Of a stretch of DNA of 64,000 bases, positions 32,263 to 40,272 are shown piece by piece. How positions within the stretch are numbered: position 1 is the first letter of the stretch; every line of letters begins with the position of its first letter. The stretch is from positions 46,462 through 110,461 of the forward strand of contig JBGVNW010000014.1 of NCBI GenBank assembly GCA_045125935.1. The letters run 5' to 3'. Origin of the DNA: CAG-877 sp045125935. Its GTDB lineage: Bacteria; Bacillota_I; Bacilli_A; RF39; UBA660. The notes under the pieces are model-generated. The model was not told where the DNA came from, did not search any database, and was given only the letters and a program-made list of their open reading frames with translations. The position numbers and the translations under genes were made by a program.

Positions 32263-33249
32263 ATGCCAAGGGTAAAAAACTACGTTGACACAACAAATTT
32301 CACAAAGGAGGAACTACAAGACATAATTGATGTTAGCCGTTTAATTAAGGCTCATGTTAAAGCAGGTTTTCATTTAAATGTTTTATACCAAAAAACATTA
32401 GGTATGATATTTGAACAAAAATCAACTAGAACAAGAGTTTCTTTTGAAACAGCTATGACACAATTAGGAGGACATGCACAATATCTTGCGCCTGGTCAAA
32501 TTCAATTAGGAGAACATGAATCATTATATGATACAGCAAAAGTTCTTGGACGCCTAACTGATGTATTAATGGCCAGAGTAATTAAACACGAAAGTGTTGA
32601 ATTATTAGCAGAACATGCAGGTGTTCCAGTAATCAATGGTATGAGTGATTATAATCACCCAACTCAAGAAATGGGAGATATTATCACAATGCTAGAGCAT
32701 TTACCAGCAGGAAAAAGATTTGAAGACTGTAAAGTGGTTTTCATGGGAGATTGTACTCAAGTTTGTGCATCATTAATGATGATTGTTACAAAAATGGGTG
32801 GAAACTTTGTACACTGTGGTCCTGAAGGTTTCCAATTAAGAGGAGATTATTTAAGAATCGCAGAAGAAAACTGTCGTGTTTCTGGTGGTACTTATCTAAT
32901 AACTGATGATCCAGAAGTTGCACTAAAAGATGCAGACTTTGTATATGGAGACGTATGGTATGGTTTATATGAAGCTGAATTACCAAAAGAAGAGAGAATG
33001 AGAATTTTCTATCCTAAGTATCAAGTTAATATGGATGCTATCAAAAAATGTTCTCCAAACGTAAAGTATATGCACTGTTTACCAGCTACTCGTGGAGAAG
33101 AGGTTACTGATGAAGTAATTGATTCTGAATATTCAATTGTATTCGATCAAGCTGAAAATCGTCTAACAGCAATGCGCGGCTTACTTGTTTATTTTATGGA
33201 TAAAATGGAAGAAACTACAGCAAAGTGTAAAAAAGATTTAAAAATTTAG
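32263..33249 (+). CDS. ptcA: Putrescine carbamoyltransferase
   Basis: This enzyme splits N-carbamoylputrescine with phosphate into putrescine and carbamoyl phosphate, step two of agmatine deimination. The 328-aa protein has the carbamoyl phosphate motif STRTR, the HPTQ motif and the HCLPA motif of the transcarbamylase family. Segments such as EYLAPGQIQLG-type (here QYLAPGQIQLGEHES), VWYGLYEAELPKEERM and YPKYQVN are what I recall of the enterococcal putrescine enzyme rather than ornithine transcarbamylase, and the flanking genes agree. GGAAGGAG is the ribosome site. The C-terminus is slightly shorter than in Enterococcus. Confidence 0.94.
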   Translation: MPRVKNYVDTTNFTKEELQDIIDVSRLIKAHVKAGFHLNVLYQKTLGMIFEQKSTRTRVSFETAMTQLGGHAQYLAPGQIQLGEHESLYDTAKVLGRLTDVLMARVIKHESVELLAEHAGVPVINGMSDYNHPTQEMGDIITMLEHLPAGKRFEDCKVVFMGDCTQVCASLMMIVTKMGGNFVHCGPEGFQLRGDYLRIAEENCRVSGGTYLITDDPEVALKDADFVYGDVWYGLYEAELPKEERMRIFYPKYQVNMDAIKKCSPNVKYMHCLPATRGEEVTDEVIDSEYSIVFDQAENRLTAMRGLLVYFMDKMEETTAKCKKDLKI

Positions 33250-33261
33250 AGAGGTTTAAAA

Positions 33262-34659
33262 ATGGCAAATAAAAAGAAAAAATTTAAATTAGTTGATGCC
33301 ATTTTAGCAACCGTATGTATCACATTAGTTGCTGAAAGTGTAGCACCAACAGCCGCTATCGGAAATTCGCAATATTTCTGGTGGATATTCTTAATCTTAG
33401 CTTTTTGCTTACCATATGGTCTAATTACTGCCGAATTAGGAAGTACATTCAATAGTGAGGGTGGTATGTATGACTGGGTTAAAAAAGCATTTGGTAAAAA
33501 AATGGCAGCACGTGTTGCATGGAATTATTGGATTAACTTCCCATTGTGGATTGCATCACTTGCAGTTGCTGTAACAGATGTAGTAGCTGGTATTTTTGAT
33601 ATCAATCTATCAATTTTCTGGTTGCTAGTATTACAACTTGGATATACTGCCTTAGTTTCATTCTTAGGTACACATAGAATTGGTGAAAGTAAAGCTGTCG
33701 TTAATTTAGGTACTGCTTTCAAAATTATATTTATGGTTGCACTTGGACTATTAGGAATTTATGTTTACATAAAGACAGGAAAGAGTGCTAATCCAATCGA
33801 AAGTGTAACTGATTTATTACCAAGCTTTGACTTAGCTGGCTTATCATTTATTTCAGTAATCATTTTCAACTTCTTAGGGTTTGAAGTTGTTGCAACGTTC
33901 ACAGAAGATATGCAAAATCCAAAAAAAGAAATTCCAAAAGCTTTAATTATTGGTGGAGCTTTAATGGCATTATTCTATATTTTACCAGCAACAGGTGTAA
34001 ATATTGCTATGAGTACTGCTGATGCAGAAGTAGCTGGAATTACTGATAGTTTCGCTATTTTGTTAACTACTCTAGGAGTATCAGAAGGAATTGTAAGAGG
34101 AATTGTTATTGTAGTAGGTCTAATGTTTATCTACACAATGGTTGCTAATATTGCTTCTTGGTCATTCGGTGTTAACTCAGTAGCTAAATATTCAGCAGAT
34201 GATGGTGGTCTACCAAAAATCTTCAGTAAAACAAATAAAGAAGGCGTTGCATACATGGCATCAATTATGAATGGTATTGTTGCAGCTATAATTGTAATTA
34301 TTGGAGTAATTTTAGGTGAAATATCAGAAAGTGCCTCTAATTTATTCTGGACTTTCTTTAGTTTTAGTTTAGTTACTTTACTAATTAGTTATATTCCATT
34401 ATTCCCAGCCTTCTTAAAATTAAGAAAAATTGATAAAACAAAACGTGCTTACAAAGTTCCAGGAAATGATTTAGTACTTAATATCATGACTTGGGTACCA
34501 CTTGTATTATTAGTATTAGGTGTAATATTCACAGTATTTATTGACTTCAGTAAAGAAGCAATGATGGAAAATTTACCATTAATTATTGGTGTTGTAATAT
34601 CAGTAATTATTCAAGAAATACTAGCAGCTAGAGTAAAAGAAGAACCAGTAAAAGAATAG
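33262..34659 (+). CDS. aguD: Agmatine/putrescine antiporter (APC family)
   Basis: The 465-aa membrane protein has about 12 spans and the APC amino acid/polyamine fold. The first span carries the substrate-binding stretch ESVAPTAAIGNSQYFWW. It lies between putrescine carbamoyltransferase and agmatine deiminase, exactly where AguD lies in enterococcal and lactic acid bacterial operons. It would import agmatine and export putrescine, driving acid resistance and energy gain. Spacing is 12 bp on the left and 13 bp on the right. Substrate assignment rests on context plus family. Confidence 0.88.
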   Translation: MANKKKKFKLVDAILATVCITLVAESVAPTAAIGNSQYFWWIFLILAFCLPYGLITAELGSTFNSEGGMYDWVKKAFGKKMAARVAWNYWINFPLWIASLAVAVTDVVAGIFDINLSIFWLLVLQLGYTALVSFLGTHRIGESKAVVNLGTAFKIIFMVALGLLGIYVYIKTGKSANPIESVTDLLPSFDLAGLSFISVIIFNFLGFEVVATFTEDMQNPKKEIPKALIIGGALMALFYILPATGVNIAMSTADAEVAGITDSFAILLTTLGVSEGIVRGIVIVVGLMFIYTMVANIASWSFGVNSVAKYSADDGGLPKIFSKTNKEGVAYMASIMNGIVAAIIVIIGVILGEISESASNLFWTFFSFSLVTLLISYIPLFPAFLKLRKIDKTKRAYKVPGNDLVLNIMTWVPLVLLVLGVIFTVFIDFSKEAMMENLPLIIGVVISVIIQEILAARVKEEPVKE

Positions 34660-34672
34660 AAGGGAAGATAAT

Positions 34673-35770
34673 ATGAACAAAATTGATAGTACTCCAAGAA
34701 ATGACGGTTTCAGAATGCCTGGTGAATTTGAACCACATGCTGGAACATATATGATTTGGCCTGAAAGACCTGATAACTGGAGACAAGGTGGAAAACCTGC
34801 ACAAAAAGTTTTTGCAACAGTAGCAAACACTATTGCAAAATATGAACCAATGACAATGTTAGTAAGTAATGCTCAATATGAAAATGCATGCAACTTACTA
34901 AGTGATAAAGTTAAAATCGTTGAAATGAGTAATGATGACTCATGGGTAAGAGACTGCGGCGCTACTTTCGTTGTTAATGACGATGGTACAATGCGTGGAG
35001 TTGATTGGGAATTCAATGCTTGGGGAGGATTAGTAGATGGACTATATTTTCCTTGGGCAAATGATGACAAAATTGCTCATAAAATGTGTGAACTTGAACA
35101 AGTTGATAGATATCGTACAGAAGGTTTCGTTCTAGAGGGAGGATCTATTCATGTAGATGGTGAAGGAACTGCAATGGTAACAGAAGAGTGTCTTTTATCA
35201 GAAGGAAGAAATCCACATCTTACTAAAGAAGAAATTGAAGAAATGCTATGTGAATATTTAAATGTTAGCAAAGTATTGTGGTTAAAAGAAGGTATTTATA
35301 ACGACGAAACAAATGGTCACGTTGATAATATGTGTAACTTTGTAAGACCAGGAGAAGTAGTTCTTGCTTGGACTGAAGATAAAAATGATCCACAATATCA
35401 AAGAAGTATGGAAGCTTATGAATATTTAACTTCTCAAACAGACGCTAAAGGAAGAAATATAATTGTTCATAAATTATTAACTCCATCTCCAGTATTAATC
35501 ACTAAAGAAGAAAGTGAAGATGTAGATGCGGTTGATGGAACACTTCCAAGACTCGAAGGAGATAGATTAGCAGCTTCATACGTTAATTACTATACAGGAA
35601 ATGGATTTGTAGCACTACCTGTATTTGGAGATAAAAATGATGTTGCAGCAATTAAAAAACTTCAAGAACTTTATCCAGATAGAAAAATTGAACCTATCTA
35701 TGCAAGAGAAATCTTACTTGGTGGAGGAAATATTCACTGTATTACTCAACAAGTTCCAAAACATAGATAA
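34673..35770 (+). CDS. aguA: Agmatine deiminase
   Basis: AguA converts agmatine to N-carbamoylputrescine and ammonia. The 365-aa protein fits the peptidyl-arginine-deiminase-like fold: FRMPGEFEPHAGTYMIWPER at the N-terminus, the acidic motif DSWVRDCGATFV, FNAWGGLVDGLYFPW, LEGGSIHVDGEGT with a catalytic Glu/His region, NGHVDNMCNF and the catalytic Cys in GGGNIHCITQQ near the C-terminus. Length is normal. It is the last gene of the operon and ends in a strong terminator. The carbamate kinase that usually completes the pathway is not in this window. Confidence 0.96.
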   Translation: MNKIDSTPRNDGFRMPGEFEPHAGTYMIWPERPDNWRQGGKPAQKVFATVANTIAKYEPMTMLVSNAQYENACNLLSDKVKIVEMSNDDSWVRDCGATFVVNDDGTMRGVDWEFNAWGGLVDGLYFPWANDDKIAHKMCELEQVDRYRTEGFVLEGGSIHVDGEGTAMVTEECLLSEGRNPHLTKEEIEEMLCEYLNVSKVLWLKEGIYNDETNGHVDNMCNFVRPGEVVLAWTEDKNDPQYQRSMEAYEYLTSQTDAKGRNIIVHKLLTPSPVLITKEESEDVDAVDGTLPRLEGDRLAASYVNYYTGNGFVALPVFGDKNDVAAIKKLQELYPDRKIEPIYAREILLGGGNIHCITQQVPKHR

Positions 35771-35771
35771 T

Positions 35772-35796
35772 AAAAAGACCCTTGGGTCTTTTTTTC
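35772..35796 (+). terminator. Terminator of the agmatine operon
   Basis: AAAAAGACCC pairs with GGGTCTTTTT around TT, continuing into a T run. Confidence 0.88.
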
Positions 35797-35845
35797 TGTA
35801 TAAAAAATAAAAAAAAATCTAATAATAATATTAGGAGATGATAGA

Positions 35846-36274
35846 ATGCAAGAAAATAGAAATGCCCTAGATGAATTAAATAAAGGAACAACAATGGGGA
35901 TGGATGCCATAAAATTCATACTAGAAAAAGTTGAAGATAAAGAATTTAAAGAAGTACTTAAAGATCAATACAACGAATATGATGAAATTTCCAAAAAAGT
36001 CAATGAATTATATGAAGAGTATAGTGAAAAAGAACCACATGAAACATCTACTATGGAAAAGGCTATGACATGGTCAACAATTCAAATGGAAACATTCAAA
36101 GACAAAAGTAACAGTAATATAGCAGAAATGCTTATTCAAGGAACTAATATGGGTATAATTGAAGGAAGAAAAATTATAAACAATAAAAAATTAGATAAAA
36201 AAGTTAATAAACTAATAGAAGAATTTATTTCAATGCAAGAAGATTATATCGAAAAATTAAAAGATTTTTTATAG
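35846..36274 (+). CDS. Four-helix-bundle protein, ferritin-like or DUF2383-like
   Basis: The 142-aa protein is almost all helix and soluble. Four amphipathic helices with spaced Glu and Tyr (LNKGTTMGMDAIKFILEKV, KDQYNEYDEISKKVNELYEE, MEKAMTWSTIQMETFKD, IIEGRKIINNKKLDK) suggest a ferritin-like bundle such as the DUF2383 group. Metal ligands cannot be assigned with certainty. Ribosome site is AGGAGATGA. It is a single gene between two terminators. A spore or stress function is known for some relatives, but nothing here proves it. Confidence 0.65.
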   Translation: MQENRNALDELNKGTTMGMDAIKFILEKVEDKEFKEVLKDQYNEYDEISKKVNELYEEYSEKEPHETSTMEKAMTWSTIQMETFKDKSNSNIAEMLIQGTNMGIIEGRKIINNKKLDKKVNKLIEEFISMQEDYIEKLKDFL

Positions 36275-36298
36275 AGAGATAATCTCTATTTTTTTTTG
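36271..36298 (+). terminator. Terminator after the four-helix gene
   Basis: ATAGAGA pairs with TCTCTAT around GATAA and is followed by T9. It overlaps the stop codon. Confidence 0.82.
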
Positions 36299-36300
36299 TC

Positions 36301-36342
36301 AAGAAAGTGCATTTTTGAATTTACAAAGAAAGTGTCTTTTTT
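36301..36342 (+). repeat. AAGAAAGTG direct repeats, possible IS remnant
   Basis: AAGAAAGTGCATTTTT (36301-36316) and AAGAAAGTGTCTTTTTT (36326-36342) are spaced by 25 bp, followed by TGTACA. Multiple terminal repeats of this kind are found at the ends of IS21-type elements. No transposase gene is nearby. Confidence 0.4.
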
Positions 36343-36450
36343 GTACAGTTTATTATTACCAATCTACATATACAAATAATGGTAAAATAAAAGTGAAAAC
36401 TTTGTATTTAGATAGCACAAATAACATATAACAATTATATTAACAAAAGA

Positions 36451-36488
36451 AAAACCTTATCTCTAAAGATTGAGCTAAGGTTTTATTG
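36451..36488. terminator. Bidirectional hairpin
   Basis: AAAACCTTA (36451-36459) pairs with TAAGGTTTT (36476-36484). On the minus strand it would end transcription of the glycosyltransferase gene about 150 bp past its stop. Confidence 0.6.
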
Positions 36489-36631
36489 CATTGTAAAAAT
36501 ATATTGTTAAATAAATATCTATTAACCATTCATTAAAGAGTATAAATATTTATCAAATTATAATCTATAAGAATAAATTTTATCTATAAATTAAATGAAA
36601 AAGAAAATAACAAAATTCATCTTACTCGTCA

Positions 36632-38065
36632 TCATATGAATAAATCATTATATTTATCAAATAATTTCTCATCAAATTTATAATCTATTTTCATTTCTTT
36701 GTTTTCATATATCTTTTGTATTATCTCAAGTAACATTTCTTTATTTTCTTCATCAAAACATTCAAATGGAATAAAAAATCCATTTTCCCCATCTTTAACA
36801 CCGATTTCTTTAAAAGCATCCAGAGGAGTAACAATAACTTTTGTATTTAAAACTAATGCTTCAAGAACAGAATATCCTAAAGCTTCTGTATCACTTAAAG
36901 ATACAAAATAATCACTATCTTGAATATAAGGTAATGGGTTTTCAACACATTCTCTATAAATAAGACCTTTTTCATTAACAAAGGGATGTGAATCCATAAA
37001 TATATTCCATGTAAAAGGAATTTCTAACTCATTTAATGCGTCGGCTATAATTTTTAGTCTTTCTGGCTTCTTTTCAGGACTATTTCTCTGAGCTGACACT
37101 AACTTTAAATGAGGCTTTAACAAATTATTCTCTATTTTAAATGGATTAAGTATATACTCTATATTTTCTGTTGGAAAATACCCCTTAGCTTTCTCAGCAG
37201 CAATTTTTGATACAGCAATATATTTTGTATATAAATCTTCAAAAAAACGTCTAGAATTAGGATAATCACTCATATTCCCATGTATGAACATATAATTTTC
37301 TTCAATAGAATGAATATTCTTTGGATAATAATAAGATGAATAAGTAACTAGTAATCTAGCACAAACGTAGTTTATATCATTACTTAATTTAACACATCTA
37401 AATTTTTTAGAAAAGTTATCCAAAGTAGGCTTACACATTGTATCATATAAAATAGTAATATCATATTTATCGGCAAAACAACGACCAATATTTTTAACCC
37501 AACTAACATATCCATTAAATAATCCATTACATCCACCAGCAACGTAAATTATATTCTCATAATACTGACTCTTTTTTACATCGTTATAACAAAAATCTTT
37601 AATATACTTTGAACCATTTGGATTATGATAATATAACACTTCTCCAATAGCAGAGGGTTCTTTAAATAACCCATCCACAGCTTCATTAAATTTTTCTTTA
37701 GGACAATCCAATAATGTTAATAATTTGTTTTTATTAAAAATAAAACTCCAAATATATTCTCCATAGTAAGGCTTGTTCTGTTTTAATTCTCCTAGATCCT
37801 TAGCAATCTTAGGTTTATTAACATAATTATATCTAATTAAATAATTAATAAAACAATAATCAAACTCTTCTTTTACTTTCTTGGATATTATATTTATATA
37901 ATCTTTAGTAATTTCATCATCTTCTTTAATAAAAGTAACATATTTACTATTAACGGTATATAATTTATCTAAAAAATTATTATTGTCAGCAAAAATAATA
38001 TCGATATTTTCTTTTTTCTTAATATTATAGTTTTTCCCTAATATAATAATTGCTAAGTCTTTCAC
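36632..38065 (-). CDS. GT4-type glycosyltransferase
   Basis: GTG at 38065 is the likely start: GGAAGGTGA precedes it, and the ATG at 38098 overlaps the -10 box. The 477-aa protein has an N-terminal region that resembles a reduced GT2 nucleotide-binding fold (LAIIILG, VTFIKEDDEIT, where the acidic pair sits like a DXD region). The C-terminal half is GT4-like: VSAQRNSPEKKPERLK, SDYFVSLSDTEALGYSVLEAL (the Glu-x7-Glu motif that holds the sugar nucleotide) and a final helix. It has no signal peptide and would act at the cytoplasmic face, perhaps in cell wall polymer or glycan synthesis. It stops with TGA. Confidence 0.75.
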   Translation of the reverse strand: MKDLAIIILGKNYNIKKKENIDIIFADNNNFLDKLYTVNSKYVTFIKEDDEITKDYINIISKKVKEEFDYCFINYLIRYNYVNKPKIAKDLGELKQNKPYYGEYIWSFIFNKNKLLTLLDCPKEKFNEAVDGLFKEPSAIGEVLYYHNPNGSKYIKDFCYNDVKKSQYYENIIYVAGGCNGLFNGYVSWVKNIGRCFADKYDITILYDTMCKPTLDNFSKKFRCVKLSNDINYVCARLLVTYSSYYYPKNIHSIEENYMFIHGNMSDYPNSRRFFEDLYTKYIAVSKIAAEKAKGYFPTENIEYILNPFKIENNLLKPHLKLVSAQRNSPEKKPERLKIIADALNELEIPFTWNIFMDSHPFVNEKGLIYRECVENPLPYIQDSDYFVSLSDTEALGYSVLEALVLNTKVIVTPLDAFKEIGVKDGENGFFIPFECFDEENKEMLLEIIQKIYENKEMKIDYKFDEKLFDKYNDLFI

Positions 38066-38096
38066 AACAAATTCACCTTCCACTATCATTAAATTC

Positions 38097-38105
38097 ATTA
38101 TAGCA
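38097..38105 (-). promoter_or_regulatory. Extended -10 promoter of the glycosyltransferase gene
   Basis: On the minus strand TGC is followed by TATAAT (38102 down to 38097), an extended -10. It decides the downstream GTG as start codon. Confidence 0.6.
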
Positions 38106-38187
38106 TAACTTTTTCGTATTACATTGTTTAAGTCATAAAAAATAAATGATTTATAGTGTCTAATTAATATAAAACATTTAACGAAAG

Positions 38188-38216
38188 TTGACTTTAATGT
38201 AGTTATATTTTATTAT
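38188..38216 (+). promoter_or_regulatory. Promoter TTGACT-17-TATTAT
   Basis: TTGACT (38188-38193) and TATTAT (38211-38216) are 17 bp apart, 50 bp before the first gene of the three-gene operon. Confidence 0.68.
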
Positions 38217-38265
38217 TAAACTAGAAAAATAAATAATAGAACCATCATGTATGAGAGGTGAATTT

Positions 38266-38583
38266 ATGCAAAGCTCAGCCTATTATGCTGCTAAAATTAA
38301 GGAGTTTCAACAAATAAAAAGTAATATTTCATCGTTGTTTTCCTCTTTAGAGAAATGTACAACAGCAACTAGTAATTGTACCCAATATACCGATAAAATC
38401 ATAATTTGTGGAAAGGTATTTGATCAAGATAAATTAAAAGAGTTTTCAACTGCTCTACAAACAGTCAATGGTAATTTAAATGCTATAACTGCAGAATGTG
38501 ATGAAAAAATTGCTAAATATCAGACTTTGTATGAACAAGCTTTAGCATGGGAAAGAGAACAGGCAGAAAAAAATCAAAAATAA
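38266..38583 (+). CDS. Small helical protein, possibly WXG100/YwqH-like
   Basis: The 105-aa protein is soluble and all helical with no signal peptide. ATG 38266 is used because AGAGGTGA precedes it. Its plan of two long helices around a turn (YYAAKIKEFQQIKSNISSLF, LKEFSTALQTVNGNLNAI) and its place at the head of an operon of larger leaderless proteins resemble the YwqH/DUF5082 partners of type VII secretion substrates. It has three Cys and no WXG motif, so the match is tentative. The next gene starts 14 bp downstream. Confidence 0.55.
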   Translation: MQSSAYYAAKIKEFQQIKSNISSLFSSLEKCTTATSNCTQYTDKIIICGKVFDQDKLKEFSTALQTVNGNLNAITAECDEKIAKYQTLYEQALAWEREQAEKNQK

Positions 38584-38597
38584 GAGGGGAATTTCTA

Positions 38598-39431
38598 ATG
38601 GATGATATTAATATTAATGAAGGAATCCTAAATTTAGGTAAAACTGCATTAAATTCATTAAAAAGTATATATGCAGGATTTAAGGGGTTAATTGGTGGAG
38701 TTACAATAAATAATAGTGAATTGACAACGGCATCATTATTAGATGAGTCAAAAGATCTTATTAATAGCTTTTTTTCACCAATTGAATCACTATGTGCAAA
38801 TGTTGAAAATATAAGCAGTTTATTTTCAGATAAGTTTAATGATATTTTTTTTCCAGAAACAGAAGAAATAGAGGAGTCTACAGAGCAGGTTAGAGTAATG
38901 CCATTATATGATCAAACTGACTATGCAAATGTAAAATACGGTGCAGGTACAATTGCTTCATCAGGATGTGGTATTACATGCCTTGCGATGGTAGCTTCAT
39001 ATTTTACTGGAGAAGAATGGACACCTGATGAATGTGCAGCCCTAGCTAGTACAGTTGAAGGTCATCAAGTAGATAATGTTGGAAGAATGTTAACCGCAGC
39101 TGATAAAATAGGTTTAACTTATGAACAAAAAACTACCAAAGATCTTATGCCGGCACTACAAAATGGTGATGTAGTAATAGCTCTAGTTAATAATAGTGGT
39201 CATTTTGTGGTATTAAAAGGATTAACCGAAGACGGAAAAGTCTTAGTCAATGATCCGTATGGTCCATGGCAAGACGAAAAAGATCAAACCGGTCAAAATT
39301 TAACTTTTAGTGAATGGGGATATATCCAACAAAATGATATAAATTTAACAGCTGGTAGAATATGGGTATTTGATGGAAACCAAGCACCAAAGTTTAATTA
39401 TGAAGTGACTAATTCAACCGTTACGTTATAA
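38598..39431 (+). CDS. C39-like cysteine peptidase with helical N-terminal domain
   Basis: The 277-aa protein begins at ATG 38598 after GAGGGGA. Residues 1-90 are helical with a Gly-rich break (FKGLIGGVTI). From about residue 105 there is a C39-like (papain-fold) peptidase domain: VRVMPLYDQTDYANVKYG, the catalytic Cys in SSGCGITCLAMVASYFTG, the His in NSGHFVVLKGL and the Asp/Asn in VNDPYGPW. All three catalytic positions are filled. It lacks any signal peptide although such domains normally act outside cells, so export by a leaderless route such as type VII secretion is likely (inference). It overlaps an unused ATG of the next gene. Confidence 0.75.
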   Translation: MDDININEGILNLGKTALNSLKSIYAGFKGLIGGVTINNSELTTASLLDESKDLINSFFSPIESLCANVENISSLFSDKFNDIFFPETEEIEESTEQVRVMPLYDQTDYANVKYGAGTIASSGCGITCLAMVASYFTGEEWTPDECAALASTVEGHQVDNVGRMLTAADKIGLTYEQKTTKDLMPALQNGDVVIALVNNSGHFVVLKGLTEDGKVLVNDPYGPWQDEKDQTGQNLTFSEWGYIQQNDINLTAGRIWVFDGNQAPKFNYEVTNSTVTL

Positions 39432-39454
39432 TGAAAAAATTTAAGGAGAAGTGT

Positions 39455-40153
39455 ATGGAAAAAACAATTCAAGAACAAATAGAAAGCGTAATTAACAAAA
39501 AATCAACCATTGCGATTCACACAATAAGTGGGAGAAATGCTGTAGAAGACGCTACATCAATACTATGGAATGGATTAGAACAATCAGATAGAACACTAGG
39601 TGGCCTACCTGGAAATTTTGATATAATTAATAACACTTCAAAAATATTACCAAATGTTTATGCAAATGATATAAATAATAATAAGATTGTCGTTGTTGTA
39701 TCAATTCCTGAAGTAATAAGGGATGAAAATGGAGAAGATTGGTACATGGGAATTTATCCAACCGGATGCGAGAAATATGATAAAGATGCGGATACATTAC
39801 CAATAAATCAATTCATCGAAAGCGAAAGTAGAGTTCCACGAGAATTTATTGCAGGCTTGCTAATATTAAATGAGGGTCATACAAGTGATTTAGACGGTGT
39901 AAAATTAGTATCAGGTCATGTAGAAAAATTTGTCCCAAATAGTAAGTTTATAGGAGCACTACCACAAGAAGAACAATCTGCATTCTTTGAAACAATAAAA
40001 GATAAACTAATTAAAAACGGCTTGAAGAAAGTTACCGATAATTCCGAAAGTTTTGGCTCACTAGCCTCTTATCTATCTTTCTCAACATATTATCAAGATG
40101 AATTGGCTAATTATCAAAGTACAACATCAGCAAATAGAGCAACACGTAAGTAA
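39455..40153 (+). CDS. Unknown protein, possibly ADP-ribosyltransferase-like
   Basis: The 232-aa protein starts at ATG 39455 after AAGGAG; an upstream ATG at 39431 has no ribosome site. I do not know the family. The opening IAIHTISGRNAVEDATSI with a following LWNGL resembles the His-Thr strand and helix of KptA/DarT/PARP-type ADP-ribosyltransferases, and SRVPREFIAGLLIL resembles their later strand. No catalytic Glu could be assigned firmly. It has no signal peptide. As third gene of a leaderless set with a C39-like peptidase it could be a secreted toxin or its partner. A terminator follows. Confidence 0.55.
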   Translation: MEKTIQEQIESVINKKSTIAIHTISGRNAVEDATSILWNGLEQSDRTLGGLPGNFDIINNTSKILPNVYANDINNNKIVVVVSIPEVIRDENGEDWYMGIYPTGCEKYDKDADTLPINQFIESESRVPREFIAGLLILNEGHTSDLDGVKLVSGHVEKFVPNSKFIGALPQEEQSAFFETIKDKLIKNGLKKVTDNSESFGSLASYLSFSTYYQDELANYQSTTSANRATRK

Positions 40154-40158
40154 ATAGC

Positions 40159-40185
40159 AAGAACCAAAAGGTTTTTTGTTTTTTC
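40159..40185 (+). terminator. Terminator of the 38266-40153 operon
   Basis: AACC pairs with GGTT around AAAA with flanking A-T pairs, then TTTTGTTTTTTC. The stem is short. Confidence 0.55.
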
Positions 40186-40190
40186 ATTAG

Positions 40191-40224
40191 ATAACAATAT
40201 TATAACAGTCAATAATATTGTTAT
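40191..40224. repeat. Perfect 13-bp inverted repeat before the metalloprotease gene
   Basis: ATAACAATATTAT (40191-40203) and ATAATATTGTTAT (40212-40224) are exact inverted copies eight bases apart. There is no T tract, so it reads as a regulator site more than a terminator. The right arm holds TTGTTA, a possible -35. Confidence 0.65.
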
Positions 40225-40272
40225 TAAAAAAATATGATAAAATATAAATATAATAAAGAATTAGGTGAAAAA

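Larger units (their letters stand above)
36275..36631. other. Gene-free stretch with IS-end-like repeats and a hairpin
   Basis: About 355 bp without a gene. It holds the terminator of the preceding gene, a pair of direct repeats that look like the end of an insertion sequence (36301-36342), AT-rich sequence, and a hairpin with AAAACCTTA/TAAGGTTTT arms (36451-36488). From 36490 to the stop of the minus-strand glycosyltransferase I see nothing. Confidence 0.6.

Noticed and set aside
36699..36911. Plus-strand frame inside the glycosyltransferase gene
   Set aside because: It is antisense to the conserved C-terminal GT4 motif and has no ribosome site.
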